This document shows, piece after piece, positions 27,134 to 35,698 of a DNA stretch of 64,000 nucleotides (positions are counted from its first letter, which is position 1; the number at the start of each line of letters is the position of its first letter). Source of the stretch: Labilibaculum sp. DW002. GTDB lineage: Bacteria; Bacteroidota; Bacteroidia; Bacteroidales; Marinifilaceae. The notes under the pieces are model-generated. The model was not told the origin of the DNA and made no database searches. It worked only from the letters and a program-made list of their open reading frames with translations. The translations under genes and the position numbers were made by a program. The stretch is taken from positions 2,144,987 through 2,208,986 of the forward strand of contig NZ_JAKJSC010000001.1 in assembly GCF_029029525.1 (NCBI RefSeq), given 5' to 3'.

Positions 27134-27427
27134 TTCTCAGCAAATGAAGAATTAATAATTACGAATTATTTAGATGTTAATATTTAAGTTGCCTGTTGGC
27201 TGGCATCTATTTTAAAGAGCTTTTGTTTTGCCTCTAAGATTTAGTAAGACCGGGAAGCTTCAAACTTGTTTGAAGATCACCCGGCCGCACTTAAGCTTAA
27301 GGTAAATAAGAAAACTTTTTAAAATGTAGCCTTGATTTTTTTTGCTTCCGTTTTTTGTATTAAGACAAAAAATGAAGTCGGGTTTGGGCGGATAGCCCAA
27401 TACAAAAATAAATAGGACAATATTGAT
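27134..27427. other. Structured intergenic leader before the Fe-S/FAD gene
   Basis: 294 bp with three potential hairpins in line: CCGGG...CTTCAAAC-TT-GTTTGAAG...CCCGG (27250-27284), TTTTTTGT with ACAAAAAA (about 27350-27371), and GGGC-GGATA-GCCC (about 27387-27399), ending 29 bp before the start codon. It is GC-richer than other spacers. It could be a cis-acting RNA element or a dispersed intergenic repeat; only one copy lies in this window. Confidence 0.4.
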
Positions 27428-28762
27428 ATGGATTTATTATTGGAAGAAATAATCATTTATGGAAGCGTATTCTTGCTTTGTCTTTTGGTTGTAGTGATCT
27501 ATATCCGTAAACAGACAAGGGAATCTCGCATTGTTGAGCAAAAAATTGCACAAGCCAAAGCTGACGGATTGCATGAACCTGTGTCCTTACATCCCGTGGT
27601 CGATCAACATTCCTGCATCAAAAGTGGCGCCTGCATTACCGTTTGTCCCGAAAAAGATATTTTAGGAATCCGAAACGGCAAAGCAACCGTTATTAACGCA
27701 TCGCAGTGCATTGGGCATGGCGCTTGTTTTCATGCCTGCCCGACTCAAGCCATCAGTTTGTGCATCGGAACCGAAAAGCGTGGCTTCGAATTGCCTCATG
27801 TCGATCAGAATTTTGAAACCAATGTGCCGGGTATTTTTATTGCTGGCGAATTGGGTGGCATGGGTTTAATTAGAAATGCGGTTGAACAAGGCAAACAAGC
27901 AATAGAAAATCTGAGCAAACAGATTAAGAAAAATAGCAAAGCCGAATACGATGTTTTAATTATTGGTGCCGGTCCTGCCGGGATAGCTGCATCATTAATG
28001 GCTAAAAAGAACAAGCTGAAATTTATTACGCTTGAACAGGATAGCTTGGGCGGAACCGTCTTTTCCTTTCCTCGTTCAAAAATCGTGATGACCTCTCCTA
28101 TGGATCTTCCACTTTACGGAAAAGTAAAATTATACGAAACAAGCAAAACGGAGCTGCTCAATTTATGGGAAGATGTTCTGCAAAAAAATGAGATCAGCGT
28201 AAGCGAAAACACAAAGGTTGAAGTGATTGAAAAAACACCTGAGCTCATTAAAATAAAAACCAAAACGGGTGATGAGTACACTGCACAATCTGTTCTCATT
28301 AGCATTGGCCGACGTGGCAGTCCGCGCAAGCTAAATGTAAATGGTGAAGGTTTGGAAAAAGTAGCTTACCGATTGTTGGAACCCGAAGATATATCTGGCA
28401 AGAACATTACCGTTGTTGGCGGTGGGGATTCTGCTATTGAGTCGGCTCTTTTATTAGCCGATCAAAACAAAGTTAGCTTATCGTATCGCAAAGAATCCTT
28501 TAATCGATTGAAGCCTAAAAACAGTGAGCGAATTCAGGCTGCCATCAGTCAAGGCAAACTAGATGTTATCTTCAATTCCAATATCATGCAGATAGAGGAT
28601 AAATCTCTAACACTTTCGAAAAGCAATTCGGAAGATGAAATGACCATAGCTAACGATTTGGTATACATTTTTGCTGGTGGCGAGCTGCCTACTCAGTTTC
28701 TTAAAAACTCAGGCATCCACATCACAAAGAAATTTGGCGAGGCAATCTTGAAACACGAATAA
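27428..28762 (+). CDS. Membrane-anchored Fe-S/FAD NAD(P)-dependent oxidoreductase
   Basis: 444 residues. An N-terminal membrane helix (about 7-27) is followed by a ferredoxin-like part (about 65-120) with two C-x5-C-x3-C-P motifs (CIKSGACITVCP, CIGHGACFHACP). Then comes a thioredoxin reductase-like flavoprotein with FAD-binding IIGAGPAGIAAS (about 178) and NAD(P)-binding VVGGGDSAIESA (about 327), plus the late FAD motif YIFAGGELPTQF. It probably transfers electrons between NAD(P)H, its flavin and Fe-S centres and the neighbouring cytochromes; direction is not known. Each Fe-S motif has a non-Cys residue (Ser or His) at the usual second Cys position, a feature I recall in this subfamily. Confidence 0.8.
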   Translation: MDLLLEEIIIYGSVFLLCLLVVVIYIRKQTRESRIVEQKIAQAKADGLHEPVSLHPVVDQHSCIKSGACITVCPEKDILGIRNGKATVINASQCIGHGACFHACPTQAISLCIGTEKRGFELPHVDQNFETNVPGIFIAGELGGMGLIRNAVEQGKQAIENLSKQIKKNSKAEYDVLIIGAGPAGIAASLMAKKNKLKFITLEQDSLGGTVFSFPRSKIVMTSPMDLPLYGKVKLYETSKTELLNLWEDVLQKNEISVSENTKVEVIEKTPELIKIKTKTGDEYTAQSVLISIGRRGSPRKLNVNGEGLEKVAYRLLEPEDISGKNITVVGGGDSAIESALLLADQNKVSLSYRKESFNRLKPKNSERIQAAISQGKLDVIFNSNIMQIEDKSLTLSKSNSEDEMTIANDLVYIFAGGELPTQFLKNSGIHITKKFGEAILKHE

Positions 28763-28837
28763 AAATGAATAATTAGTAATTATAAAAGATTAATTAAAAC
28801 ACTCATTTATCATTAATAACTAATCCTTAAAAATTTA

Positions 28838-30412
28838 ATGTATAAAATCATTCATATCATATTATTCCTCTTTATTTCTCAATGGACTTATGCCCAATTG
28901 TCGCCTGGCGATTTGGCAAAAGCTCATGCTCATTTGGAAGGTATTTCGAACTGCACCAAGTGTCATGTACTGGGTGAAAAAGTGGAGAATAGTAAGTGTT
29001 TGGATTGCCACAACTTACTAAACGATCGAATCCGTAAAAATCTAGGCTATCACGCGTCGAGCGATATTAAGGGCAAACAGTGTATTGAATGTCACAGCGA
29101 TCATCATGGTCGAAAATTTGAGCTGATTCGTTTCGATAAAAATACTTTTAAGCACGAATTAACGGGTTATAAGCTAAAAGGAAAACATCAAAATTTAGAT
29201 TGCAAGGCTTGTCATCAAAGCAAGTTTATTGCTGATAAGCGAGCTGCCGAAAAGGATTATACTTTTCTTGGCTTAAACCCAAAATGTGCCAGCTGTCATA
29301 CCGATGTTCATCAGCAAACACTCTCTACCAATTGCAACGATTGCCATACCGAAGAGAGTTTTGTGCCGGCTTCAAAATTCAATCATCAGAACACAAAATA
29401 CCCTTTGCTTGGCAAGCACCAGAATGTAGATTGTATTAATTGCCATCGAGTGGATACAAAAAACGGCCAGCGCTTTCAACAATTTGCTGGCGTAAAGTTC
29501 AACTCTTGCACTTCCTGCCACACCGATGTTCACAAGAACAAGTTTGGACCCAATTGTACCGATTGCCATAGCGTAAATTCTTTCAGAACTGTAAAAGCAT
29601 TAAATAATTTCGATCACAACATTGCTGATTTTAAACTTACCGGTAAACACAAAAACGTTGATTGCAAGAGTTGCCATAAAGGTTCTTACACCGCACCAAT
29701 AGAACACAATCGATGTTCCAACTGTCATCAGGATTATCATCAAGGCCAATTTGTAAAGAAAAGGCTTTCGCCAGATTGTAAAGATTGCCATACACTTAAT
29801 GGTTTTGTAGGATCTACTTATTCAATTGATCAGCATAACAAAAGCATTTTCCCTTTACGCGGATCTCACTTGGCAACACCATGTTTTGCCTGTCATCAGC
29901 AAGAAGAAAAATGGCAATTTCGAAACATTGGAGAAACTTGCGTTGATTGTCACAACAACATTCACAAAGAGGTGTTGAAAGAAAAATATTATCCGAAAGA
30001 GAATTGTGAAGCTTGTCATTCAGAAAACAGGTGGAGCGAAATACAGTTCGATCACAACAAAACGAAATACAAATTACTCGGCGCTCATGAGAAACAAACT
30101 TGCCGCTCTTGTCATTTTAATCAGGGCGAAGCCACTCAAAAATTCACTGGTTTCGATCAGGAATGTTTGAGTTGCCATCAGGATGAGCATCAGAAACAAT
30201 TCGAGAAAGCAGGCAAAACCGATTGCCTCAAATGTCACCAACATGAAAATTGGACCATTGCCCAATTCAATCATGACAAAACCGACTTTAAACTGGAGGG
30301 AAAGCATGCCACTTTAGATTGTGCTGCATGTCATAAGCCTCAACAGCTATCAAAAATTACTTTTACACAATATAAATTTAAAGATTTCACATGCGCTACT
30401 TGTCATCAATAA
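28838..30412 (+). CDS. Secreted 20-heme cytochrome c
   Basis: 524 residues with a cleavable signal (MYKIIHIILFLFISQWTYAQ). I count 20 CXXCH motifs, from CTKCH (about 39) to CATCH at the very C-terminus, and many extra His as sixth ligands. A module FxHxxTxFxLxGxHxxxxCxxCH repeats along the chain (for example FDHNIADFKLTGKHKNVDC), as in cytochrome c3-like multiheme chains. It is predicted to be a periplasmic heme wire. Its 3' end overlaps the next cytochrome gene by 22 bp. Twenty hemes on about 500 residues is a high density. Confidence 0.93.
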   Translation: MYKIIHIILFLFISQWTYAQLSPGDLAKAHAHLEGISNCTKCHVLGEKVENSKCLDCHNLLNDRIRKNLGYHASSDIKGKQCIECHSDHHGRKFELIRFDKNTFKHELTGYKLKGKHQNLDCKACHQSKFIADKRAAEKDYTFLGLNPKCASCHTDVHQQTLSTNCNDCHTEESFVPASKFNHQNTKYPLLGKHQNVDCINCHRVDTKNGQRFQQFAGVKFNSCTSCHTDVHKNKFGPNCTDCHSVNSFRTVKALNNFDHNIADFKLTGKHKNVDCKSCHKGSYTAPIEHNRCSNCHQDYHQGQFVKKRLSPDCKDCHTLNGFVGSTYSIDQHNKSIFPLRGSHLATPCFACHQQEEKWQFRNIGETCVDCHNNIHKEVLKEKYYPKENCEACHSENRWSEIQFDHNKTKYKLLGAHEKQTCRSCHFNQGEATQKFTGFDQECLSCHQDEHQKQFEKAGKTDCLKCHQHENWTIAQFNHDKTDFKLEGKHATLDCAACHKPQQLSKITFTQYKFKDFTCATCHQ

Positions 30413-31632
30413 TCTTGATTTTATCGTTTTCAGTAAATGTATTTTCCCAAAAATCACCCCACGGAAAAGACTTGAAAATAGATTGTGAAACTTGCCATAC
30501 TCAGGAAGGATGGGAAGTAAACCCAGAGACTTTTGCTTTCGATCATCAGAAAACAAACTTCCTACTAGAAGGTCAGCACCAAGTAACCGATTGCAGATCT
30601 TGTCACACCAAGCTCGTGTTTAACGAGGCACCAAACCAATGCATGCAATGCCATACCGATGTGCATGAAAATACGCTTGGTTCGGATTGTGCACAATGCC
30701 ATACATCGCAATCTTGGTTGGTGACCAACATTACAGAGCTTCATCAGCAAACAAGCTTTCCTCTTTTGGGCGCGCACGCCACAGCAGATTGTTTCGATTG
30801 TCATACCTCTAACAACTTTACACGTTTTGAGCCATTAAAAACGGAATGTATCGATTGCCACAGAACTGAATACAATGCCACAACAGAGCCAAATCATATT
30901 GCAAGCGGCTACTCTTTTCATTGCGAAGATTGCCACGAAGTATCTGCTTTCGAGTGGTCCTCATCGGGTTTTAACCATGAATTTTTTGCCCTAACAAAAG
31001 GCCATGCCATTAATGATTGTTTCAAATGCCATACCGATAACAATTTCTCCAATCTATCTACGGATTGTTTTGCTTGCCATCAGGCCGATTACAATGCAAC
31101 AAGCAATCCGAATCATGCGGCAGCAAGCATCCAAAATGATTGTGCACTTTGCCACAGTACAGAACCGGGTTGGACTCCCGCTTCATTCGATCAGCACAAT
31201 GATTTCTATGTCATTCAAGGTGCTCATAACAGAATAGCGACTGATTGTTTTGCTTGTCATGAGGGAAGTTATCAGAATACGCCAAACACCTGTTTTGCTT
31301 GCCATGCGGATGATTACAACCAAACATCTGATCCGGGACATGCTGCAGCAAATTTTCCAACCGACTGTATATCCTGTCACACAGAGAATGCATGGGAACC
31401 TGCCACTTTCGATCATGATGGTCAATATTTCCCAATTTACAGTGGCAAACATCGCGAGGAGTGGAATTCCTGTACCGATTGCCACACAACAGCTAGCAAT
31501 TATGCTTTATTTTCTTGTATCGATTGCCACGAGCACAACAGAACCGACACCGATGATGATCATGATGAAGTAAACGACTATGTATACAACAGTAATTCTT
31601 GTTTGGAATGTCATCCTAACGGAGATGATTAA
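30391..31632 (+). CDS. Secreted 16-heme cytochrome c
   Basis: 413 residues, signal MRYLSSIILILSFSVNVFSQ. I count 16 CXXCH motifs from CETCH to CLECH near the C-terminus. It uses the same FDHQKTNFLLEGQH-type module as the preceding cytochrome but in its middle also a second repeat with CFACHxxDYNxTSxPxHAAA. The C-terminus is rich in Asp and His (TDTDDDHDE). The start lies inside the end of the 20-heme gene, so translation is coupled. Probably it forms the outer part of an electron relay together with the next gene's barrel. Confidence 0.92.
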   Translation: MRYLSSIILILSFSVNVFSQKSPHGKDLKIDCETCHTQEGWEVNPETFAFDHQKTNFLLEGQHQVTDCRSCHTKLVFNEAPNQCMQCHTDVHENTLGSDCAQCHTSQSWLVTNITELHQQTSFPLLGAHATADCFDCHTSNNFTRFEPLKTECIDCHRTEYNATTEPNHIASGYSFHCEDCHEVSAFEWSSSGFNHEFFALTKGHAINDCFKCHTDNNFSNLSTDCFACHQADYNATSNPNHAAASIQNDCALCHSTEPGWTPASFDQHNDFYVIQGAHNRIATDCFACHEGSYQNTPNTCFACHADDYNQTSDPGHAAANFPTDCISCHTENAWEPATFDHDGQYFPIYSGKHREEWNSCTDCHTTASNYALFSCIDCHEHNRTDTDDDHDEVNDYVYNSNSCLECHPNGDD

Positions 31633-31653
31633 TCGAATAAAATGGAGGATAGA

Positions 31654-33261
31654 ATGAAAAAGTTGATGCTATTAATAACGGTTTTACTGCTTGGAGCAAA
31701 TTCAAATTTAAGTGCTCAAGAAAAGTTTTTGGAAGGCGAAGTTTCTTATAAAAGCTCCCAAAATACCTATGTGAAATTCTTAAGTACCGAGAACATTTCT
31801 ATTGGTGATACGCTATTCATTCAGCAAGAATCTGGACTTACTCCTGTCTTGGTCGTGAACAACAAATCCTCTGTCTCAGTAATTGCAAAATCGATCGGTT
31901 CCATTTCTTTGCAAAAAGGAGACAAAATAATTGCCAATTTACCTGAGAAAAAAGAAAATATAGAGGATGTTGTTCTTACCAAAGATCCTGATTACATCAC
32001 CGAAATAGGTGAAGAAGTAGCTCCCGTAAAACCTCTCAAGCAGCCAACAAATCAGCAAGAGAAAATCAGAGGGAAACTTTCTGTTTCTTCCTATTCCAAT
32101 TTGTCTAGTTCTTCGGATAATAGCAATACCCGAATGCGATATGGCTTTTCAATGGATGCTAAGAATATTAACAATTCAAAAATTTCGGCTGAAACAAACA
32201 TCCGTTTCTCTCACAATTCTGGTGAGTGGGACGAAGTGAAAGATGATGTTTTTAACGCCCTTAAAATTTACAACTTGGCCTTGCGATACGATGCGAACGA
32301 AAGTACAAGTATCTGGTTGGGACGAAAAATCAATCAAAAAGTATCGAATGTTGGAGCAATTGATGGTGTTCAGGTAGAAAAACGATTTGGCAACTTCTCA
32401 TTAGGTGCAATAGCTGGATCGCGCCCCGACTATGAAAACTACAGCTTCAATTTTGACCTGATGCAGTTTGGTGGATATTTAGAACACAGAATAAACAATC
32501 AGGTAGGCAGTATGCAGAATACAATCTCCTTCTTCGAGCAAAAATACAATTCGAATACCGACCGAAGATTTGCTTATTATCAGCACAGCAATTCACTTTT
32601 GAAAAATCTGTTTTTCTTTGCCTCTTTCGAAGTTGATCTTTACAAATTAGAAGAAGAAAAATCGAAAAACACCTTCGATTTAACAAGTATGTATCTATCC
32701 ATGAGGTACCGTATCTCGAAACAATTGTCTCTTTCTGGATCTTTCGATCGTCGTAAAAATGTGATTTACTACGAAACTTTCAAAAGCTTGGCTTTCCAGA
32801 TATTAGAAAATGAAACAAGACAAGGAATTCGCTTTAGAGTCAATTACCGACCAACAAATCGTCTTTCTTTTGGTGGGAAAATTGGATTCCGATCGCGCAA
32901 GGCTGAACTCGAAGATTCAAAGAACTATTATGCCTATGTTTCTTATCGAAATATTCCAGGTATCAATAGCAATGCGACCCTATCCACAGCCATTCTGCAA
33001 ACTCATTATCTAGATGGTATGGTTTACAAGCTGAGATTATCTCGCGATTTAATTCCGGGTAAATTATTTGCTGGCCTCAACTATAGCTATGTCGATTACC
33101 AATACAAATACAACAATAGCGAATTGCTTCAACACATTGGTGAAGTAAATCTTTCGTGGAGAATCAACAAAAAATTCTCCCTATCGGCTAATTACGAGGG
33201 AACTTTTGAATCGGAACAAAATTCGTCTAGGCTGTATCTGAATTTGATTAAGAGGTTTTAA
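31654..33261 (+). CDS. Outer-membrane beta-barrel partner of the multiheme cytochromes
   Basis: 535 residues from the ATG at 31654, chosen because GGAGG lies 5 nt in front of it and a typical signal follows (MKKLMLLITVLLLGANSNLS, cleaved after SAQ). Residues about 25-90 form a small SH3-like beta domain. From about 140 to the end the chain is a barrel with many alternating strands ending in LNLIKRF. No CXXCH motifs. It lies 21 bp after the 16-heme gene. By analogy with MtrB-type porins that sheathe multiheme cytochromes it could bring heme proteins through the outer membrane; no sequence relation to MtrB is claimed. Confidence 0.7.
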   Translation: MKKLMLLITVLLLGANSNLSAQEKFLEGEVSYKSSQNTYVKFLSTENISIGDTLFIQQESGLTPVLVVNNKSSVSVIAKSIGSISLQKGDKIIANLPEKKENIEDVVLTKDPDYITEIGEEVAPVKPLKQPTNQQEKIRGKLSVSSYSNLSSSSDNSNTRMRYGFSMDAKNINNSKISAETNIRFSHNSGEWDEVKDDVFNALKIYNLALRYDANESTSIWLGRKINQKVSNVGAIDGVQVEKRFGNFSLGAIAGSRPDYENYSFNFDLMQFGGYLEHRINNQVGSMQNTISFFEQKYNSNTDRRFAYYQHSNSLLKNLFFFASFEVDLYKLEEEKSKNTFDLTSMYLSMRYRISKQLSLSGSFDRRKNVIYYETFKSLAFQILENETRQGIRFRVNYRPTNRLSFGGKIGFRSRKAELEDSKNYYAYVSYRNIPGINSNATLSTAILQTHYLDGMVYKLRLSRDLIPGKLFAGLNYSYVDYQYKYNNSELLQHIGEVNLSWRINKKFSLSANYEGTFESEQNSSRLYLNLIKRF

Positions 33262-33413
33262 ATTGTCAGGCTCAATTCTCTTAAGGAATTATACAATCAT
33301 CCAAGCACTAGGCGGCAGAGCTGAAAACGAACAAATTGCCAGTTGGGCATATCTGATTGTAACAAAAAATTAATCTGACACCTTTAATCCATTGAAGTTA
33401 CATCTAATTCAAT

Positions 33414-34846
33414 CTATTTACGAATAGTCCACAAGCCAATAAAGGTAAGCGCTCCATTAATCATTAACAATTCAAAACCAATTGCCCAACCGAACCATTC
33501 CATCGAATTGTCTTTTAAAATGTAGCAGATGATAAGTGATAAAATAGCTACAACAGGCACCAAATTGTCTTTCACTTTTAACTTCGTGAACAAACCGAAA
33601 GCATACAAACCAAGCAAAGGACCATAAGTATATCCTGCAATGGTAAAAATGGCAGCAATAACGGAATCGTCGTTAATAGCTCTAAAGATCAGGATGACAA
33701 TTAACAATAGTACAGAAAACAGAACATGCGATATGAATCTCAATTTTCGAGTTTTCACCTCATCATTCTCATCAGCACCCAATATATCCACTGTAAACGA
33801 TGTTGTTAATGAAGTTAGAGCTGAATCGGCACTGGAATAAGCTGCTGCCATAAGTCCTACAAGAAAAAATAAACCAACAACAGGCCCAAGATGTTGAGTT
33901 GCCAGCATAGGGAACAGGTCGTCTCCTCTTTCAGGAATTGCAATACCTTCGTGTTGTGCAAAAATTAAAAGTAGAGCTCCAAGCATTAGGAATAACAGGT
34001 TGGCCGGAATAAAAGCAAAACCATACCAATACATATTCTTCTTCGCCTCGCCCAGATTTTTACAACTCAAATTCTTTTGCATCATATCCTGATCAAGTCC
34101 TGTCATTACAATCGTAATAAAAGCACCAGTAAAAAACTGCTTAAGAAATTCTGCTTGCTTTTCCAATCTCCAAATTCAAATATTCGAGAATACTCACTCT
34201 TCCCTATTGTTTCAGATAAACCTGCAATATCCAAATTCAGCTTGTCCATAATCAGGTAAATACTCACTCCTACAGCTAAAAGCATAAACAAAGTTTGGAG
34301 GCTATCAGTCCAAATAATCGTCTTAATCCCACCTTTAAAGGTATAAAGCCATATCAACAGAATTGTAATTAAAACAGTTAATGCAAAAGGTATACCCCAT
34401 GCATCAAAAACAGTAATCTGGAGCACATTTGCCATCAAAAATAATCGGAACGAAGCTCCAATAGTTCTCGACAACAAAAAGAATGAAGCTCCTGTTTTAT
34501 AGGATGTCGAACCAAACCTATCATTCAGATAGGTATAAATTGATGTCAGATTCAAGCGGTAGTATAAAGGCAATAAAATATTTGCAACTACAATATAACC
34601 TAGCATATATCCCAATACCATTTGCATATACGAAAACTCAGTAGATCTGACCCACCCCGGTACCGAAATAAATGTAACACCCGATAAAGATGCTCCAATC
34701 ATACCAAATGCCACCACATACCAAGGTGACTGTTTATTACCAAGGAAAAAGGCTTTATTGTCTGCCTTTCGACTGGTAAAATAAGAAATGCTTAGCAAGA
34801 GTGCAAAGTAGCCAACAACTACAAGTAGTATGGTAACTGGTGACAC
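33414..34846 (-). pseudogene. Sodium:solute symporter interrupted by a frameshift
   Basis: N-terminal part 34846-34106 (MSPVTILLVVVGYFALLLSI, GVTFISVPGWVRS, TFKGGIKTIIWTDSLQT) and C-terminal part (LKQFFTGAFITIVMTGLDQD to the stop at 33414) are the two halves of one SSS-family transporter of about 475 residues with roughly 13 helices. The frame shifts at 34140-34144: adding one A to the minus-strand TTAAG gives NFLKQFFTGAF, the normal family reading. It is either a true single-base deletion that inactivates the gene or a sequencing error; the rest of both parts is intact. Confidence 0.85.
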
Positions 34847-34935
34847 AGGCTAAATTTTATAATGAATATCAAAAATAGAGAAAGGATTTATCTTATTCAA
34901 AAAAGAGTTCATTCTCTTTTTTCATCCTATTTTGC

Positions 34936-34943
34936 TACTTTTG
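34936..34943 (+). promoter_or_regulatory. -7 box of recR promoter (TACTTTTG)
   Basis: TAnnTTTG match 27 bp in front of the recR ATG. No TTG at the usual distance. An inverted repeat AAAAAAGAG...CTCTTTTTT (34899-34922) sits just upstream. Confidence 0.4.
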
Positions 34944-34970
34944 AGCTAGACAATTGAATTGATAATAAAA

Positions 34971-35597
34971 ATGAGCTATACCAATTTCCCATCTAAACTT
35001 CTTGAAAATGCTGTTAATGAATTTTCTAAACTTCCAGGCATTGGAAGAAAGACAGCACTGCGCTTGGTTTTGCATCTGCTAAATCAACCAAAAGAAGATG
35101 TGCATCTTTTTGGCTCTTCCATCATTCAATTGCGCGATGAAATTAAGCATTGCACCTCTTGTTACAACATTTCCGACACATCCATGTGCGATATTTGTGC
35201 CAGTCCTAAAAGAGACAAGACAACTATTTGCGTTGTTGAAAGCATTCGTGATGTCATGTCGATTGAACGCACACAACAATACAATGGTATTTATCATGTT
35301 TTAGGTGGTATCATTTCTCCAATGGATGGAATTGGACCAAGCGATCTGCGTATTCAACCCCTAATAGAAAAGGCTGATAAAGAAGATTTAACCGAGATTA
35401 TTCTGGCCTTAAGCACAACAATGGAAGGTGATACAACAAATTTCTACTTGTACAAAAAACTTAAACCACATCAGGTTTCTGTAACCACTATTGCCCGAGG
35501 GGTTTCCATTGGTGATGAACTCGAATATACCGATGAAATTACGCTTGGACGATCTCTTCTAAACAGAATGCCATTTAATCAAAACAATCAATATTAA
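34971..35597 (+). CDS. recR: Recombination protein RecR
   Basis: 208 residues from the ATG at 34971 (the frame is open a few codons further upstream but without an ATG). It works with RecF and RecO in loading RecA at gaps. Helix-hairpin-helix start [19 protein letters not shown]4 zinc finger [16 protein letters not shown] (about 57-72); Toprim domain [20 protein letters not shown] with [12 protein letters not shown]. Full length and intact. Confidence 0.95.
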   Translation: MSYTNFPSKLLENAVNEFSKLPGIGRKTALRLVLHLLNQPKEDVHLFGSSIIQLRDEIKHCTSCYNISDTSMCDICASPKRDKTTICVVESIRDVMSIERTQQYNGIYHVLGGIISPMDGIGPSDLRIQPLIEKADKEDLTEIILALSTTMEGDTTNFYLYKKLKPHQVSVTTIARGVSIGDELEYTDEITLGRSLLNRMPFNQNNQY

Positions 35598-35625
35598 GGT
35601 ATTAAAATTGAAGCTTCAGATCCAT

Positions 35626-35655
35626 TTGTCTTTTACTCTTTTTTAATTAAATTTG
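35626..35655 (+). promoter_or_regulatory. Promoter of E2 acyltransferase gene
   Basis: TTG (35626-35628), 19-bp spacer, TAAATTTG (35648-35655): a full match to the Bacteroidota housekeeping promoter TTG-N19-TAnnTTTG, 43 bp before the ATG. Confidence 0.6.
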
Positions 35656-35698
35656 TGTTCTATTTAGACTAAATAAACAAACACTAAACAAAATCAAT

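Noticed and set aside
29372-31573. Many frames opposite or shifted to the multiheme cytochromes (for example 31183-31485, 31250-31573)
   Set aside because: Arise from the Cys/His-rich codon pattern; no own starts or domains.
28838-31632. Tandem CXXCH-coding repeats as a possible CRISPR-like or DNA repeat array
   Set aside because: Repeats are at the protein level with variable DNA; spacing follows heme-binding motifs in open frames.
33414-34166. Separate shorter transporter gene starting at a TTG
   Set aside because: It is the C-terminal half of the symporter; the supposed start lies in the middle of the protein and appears only because of the frameshift.
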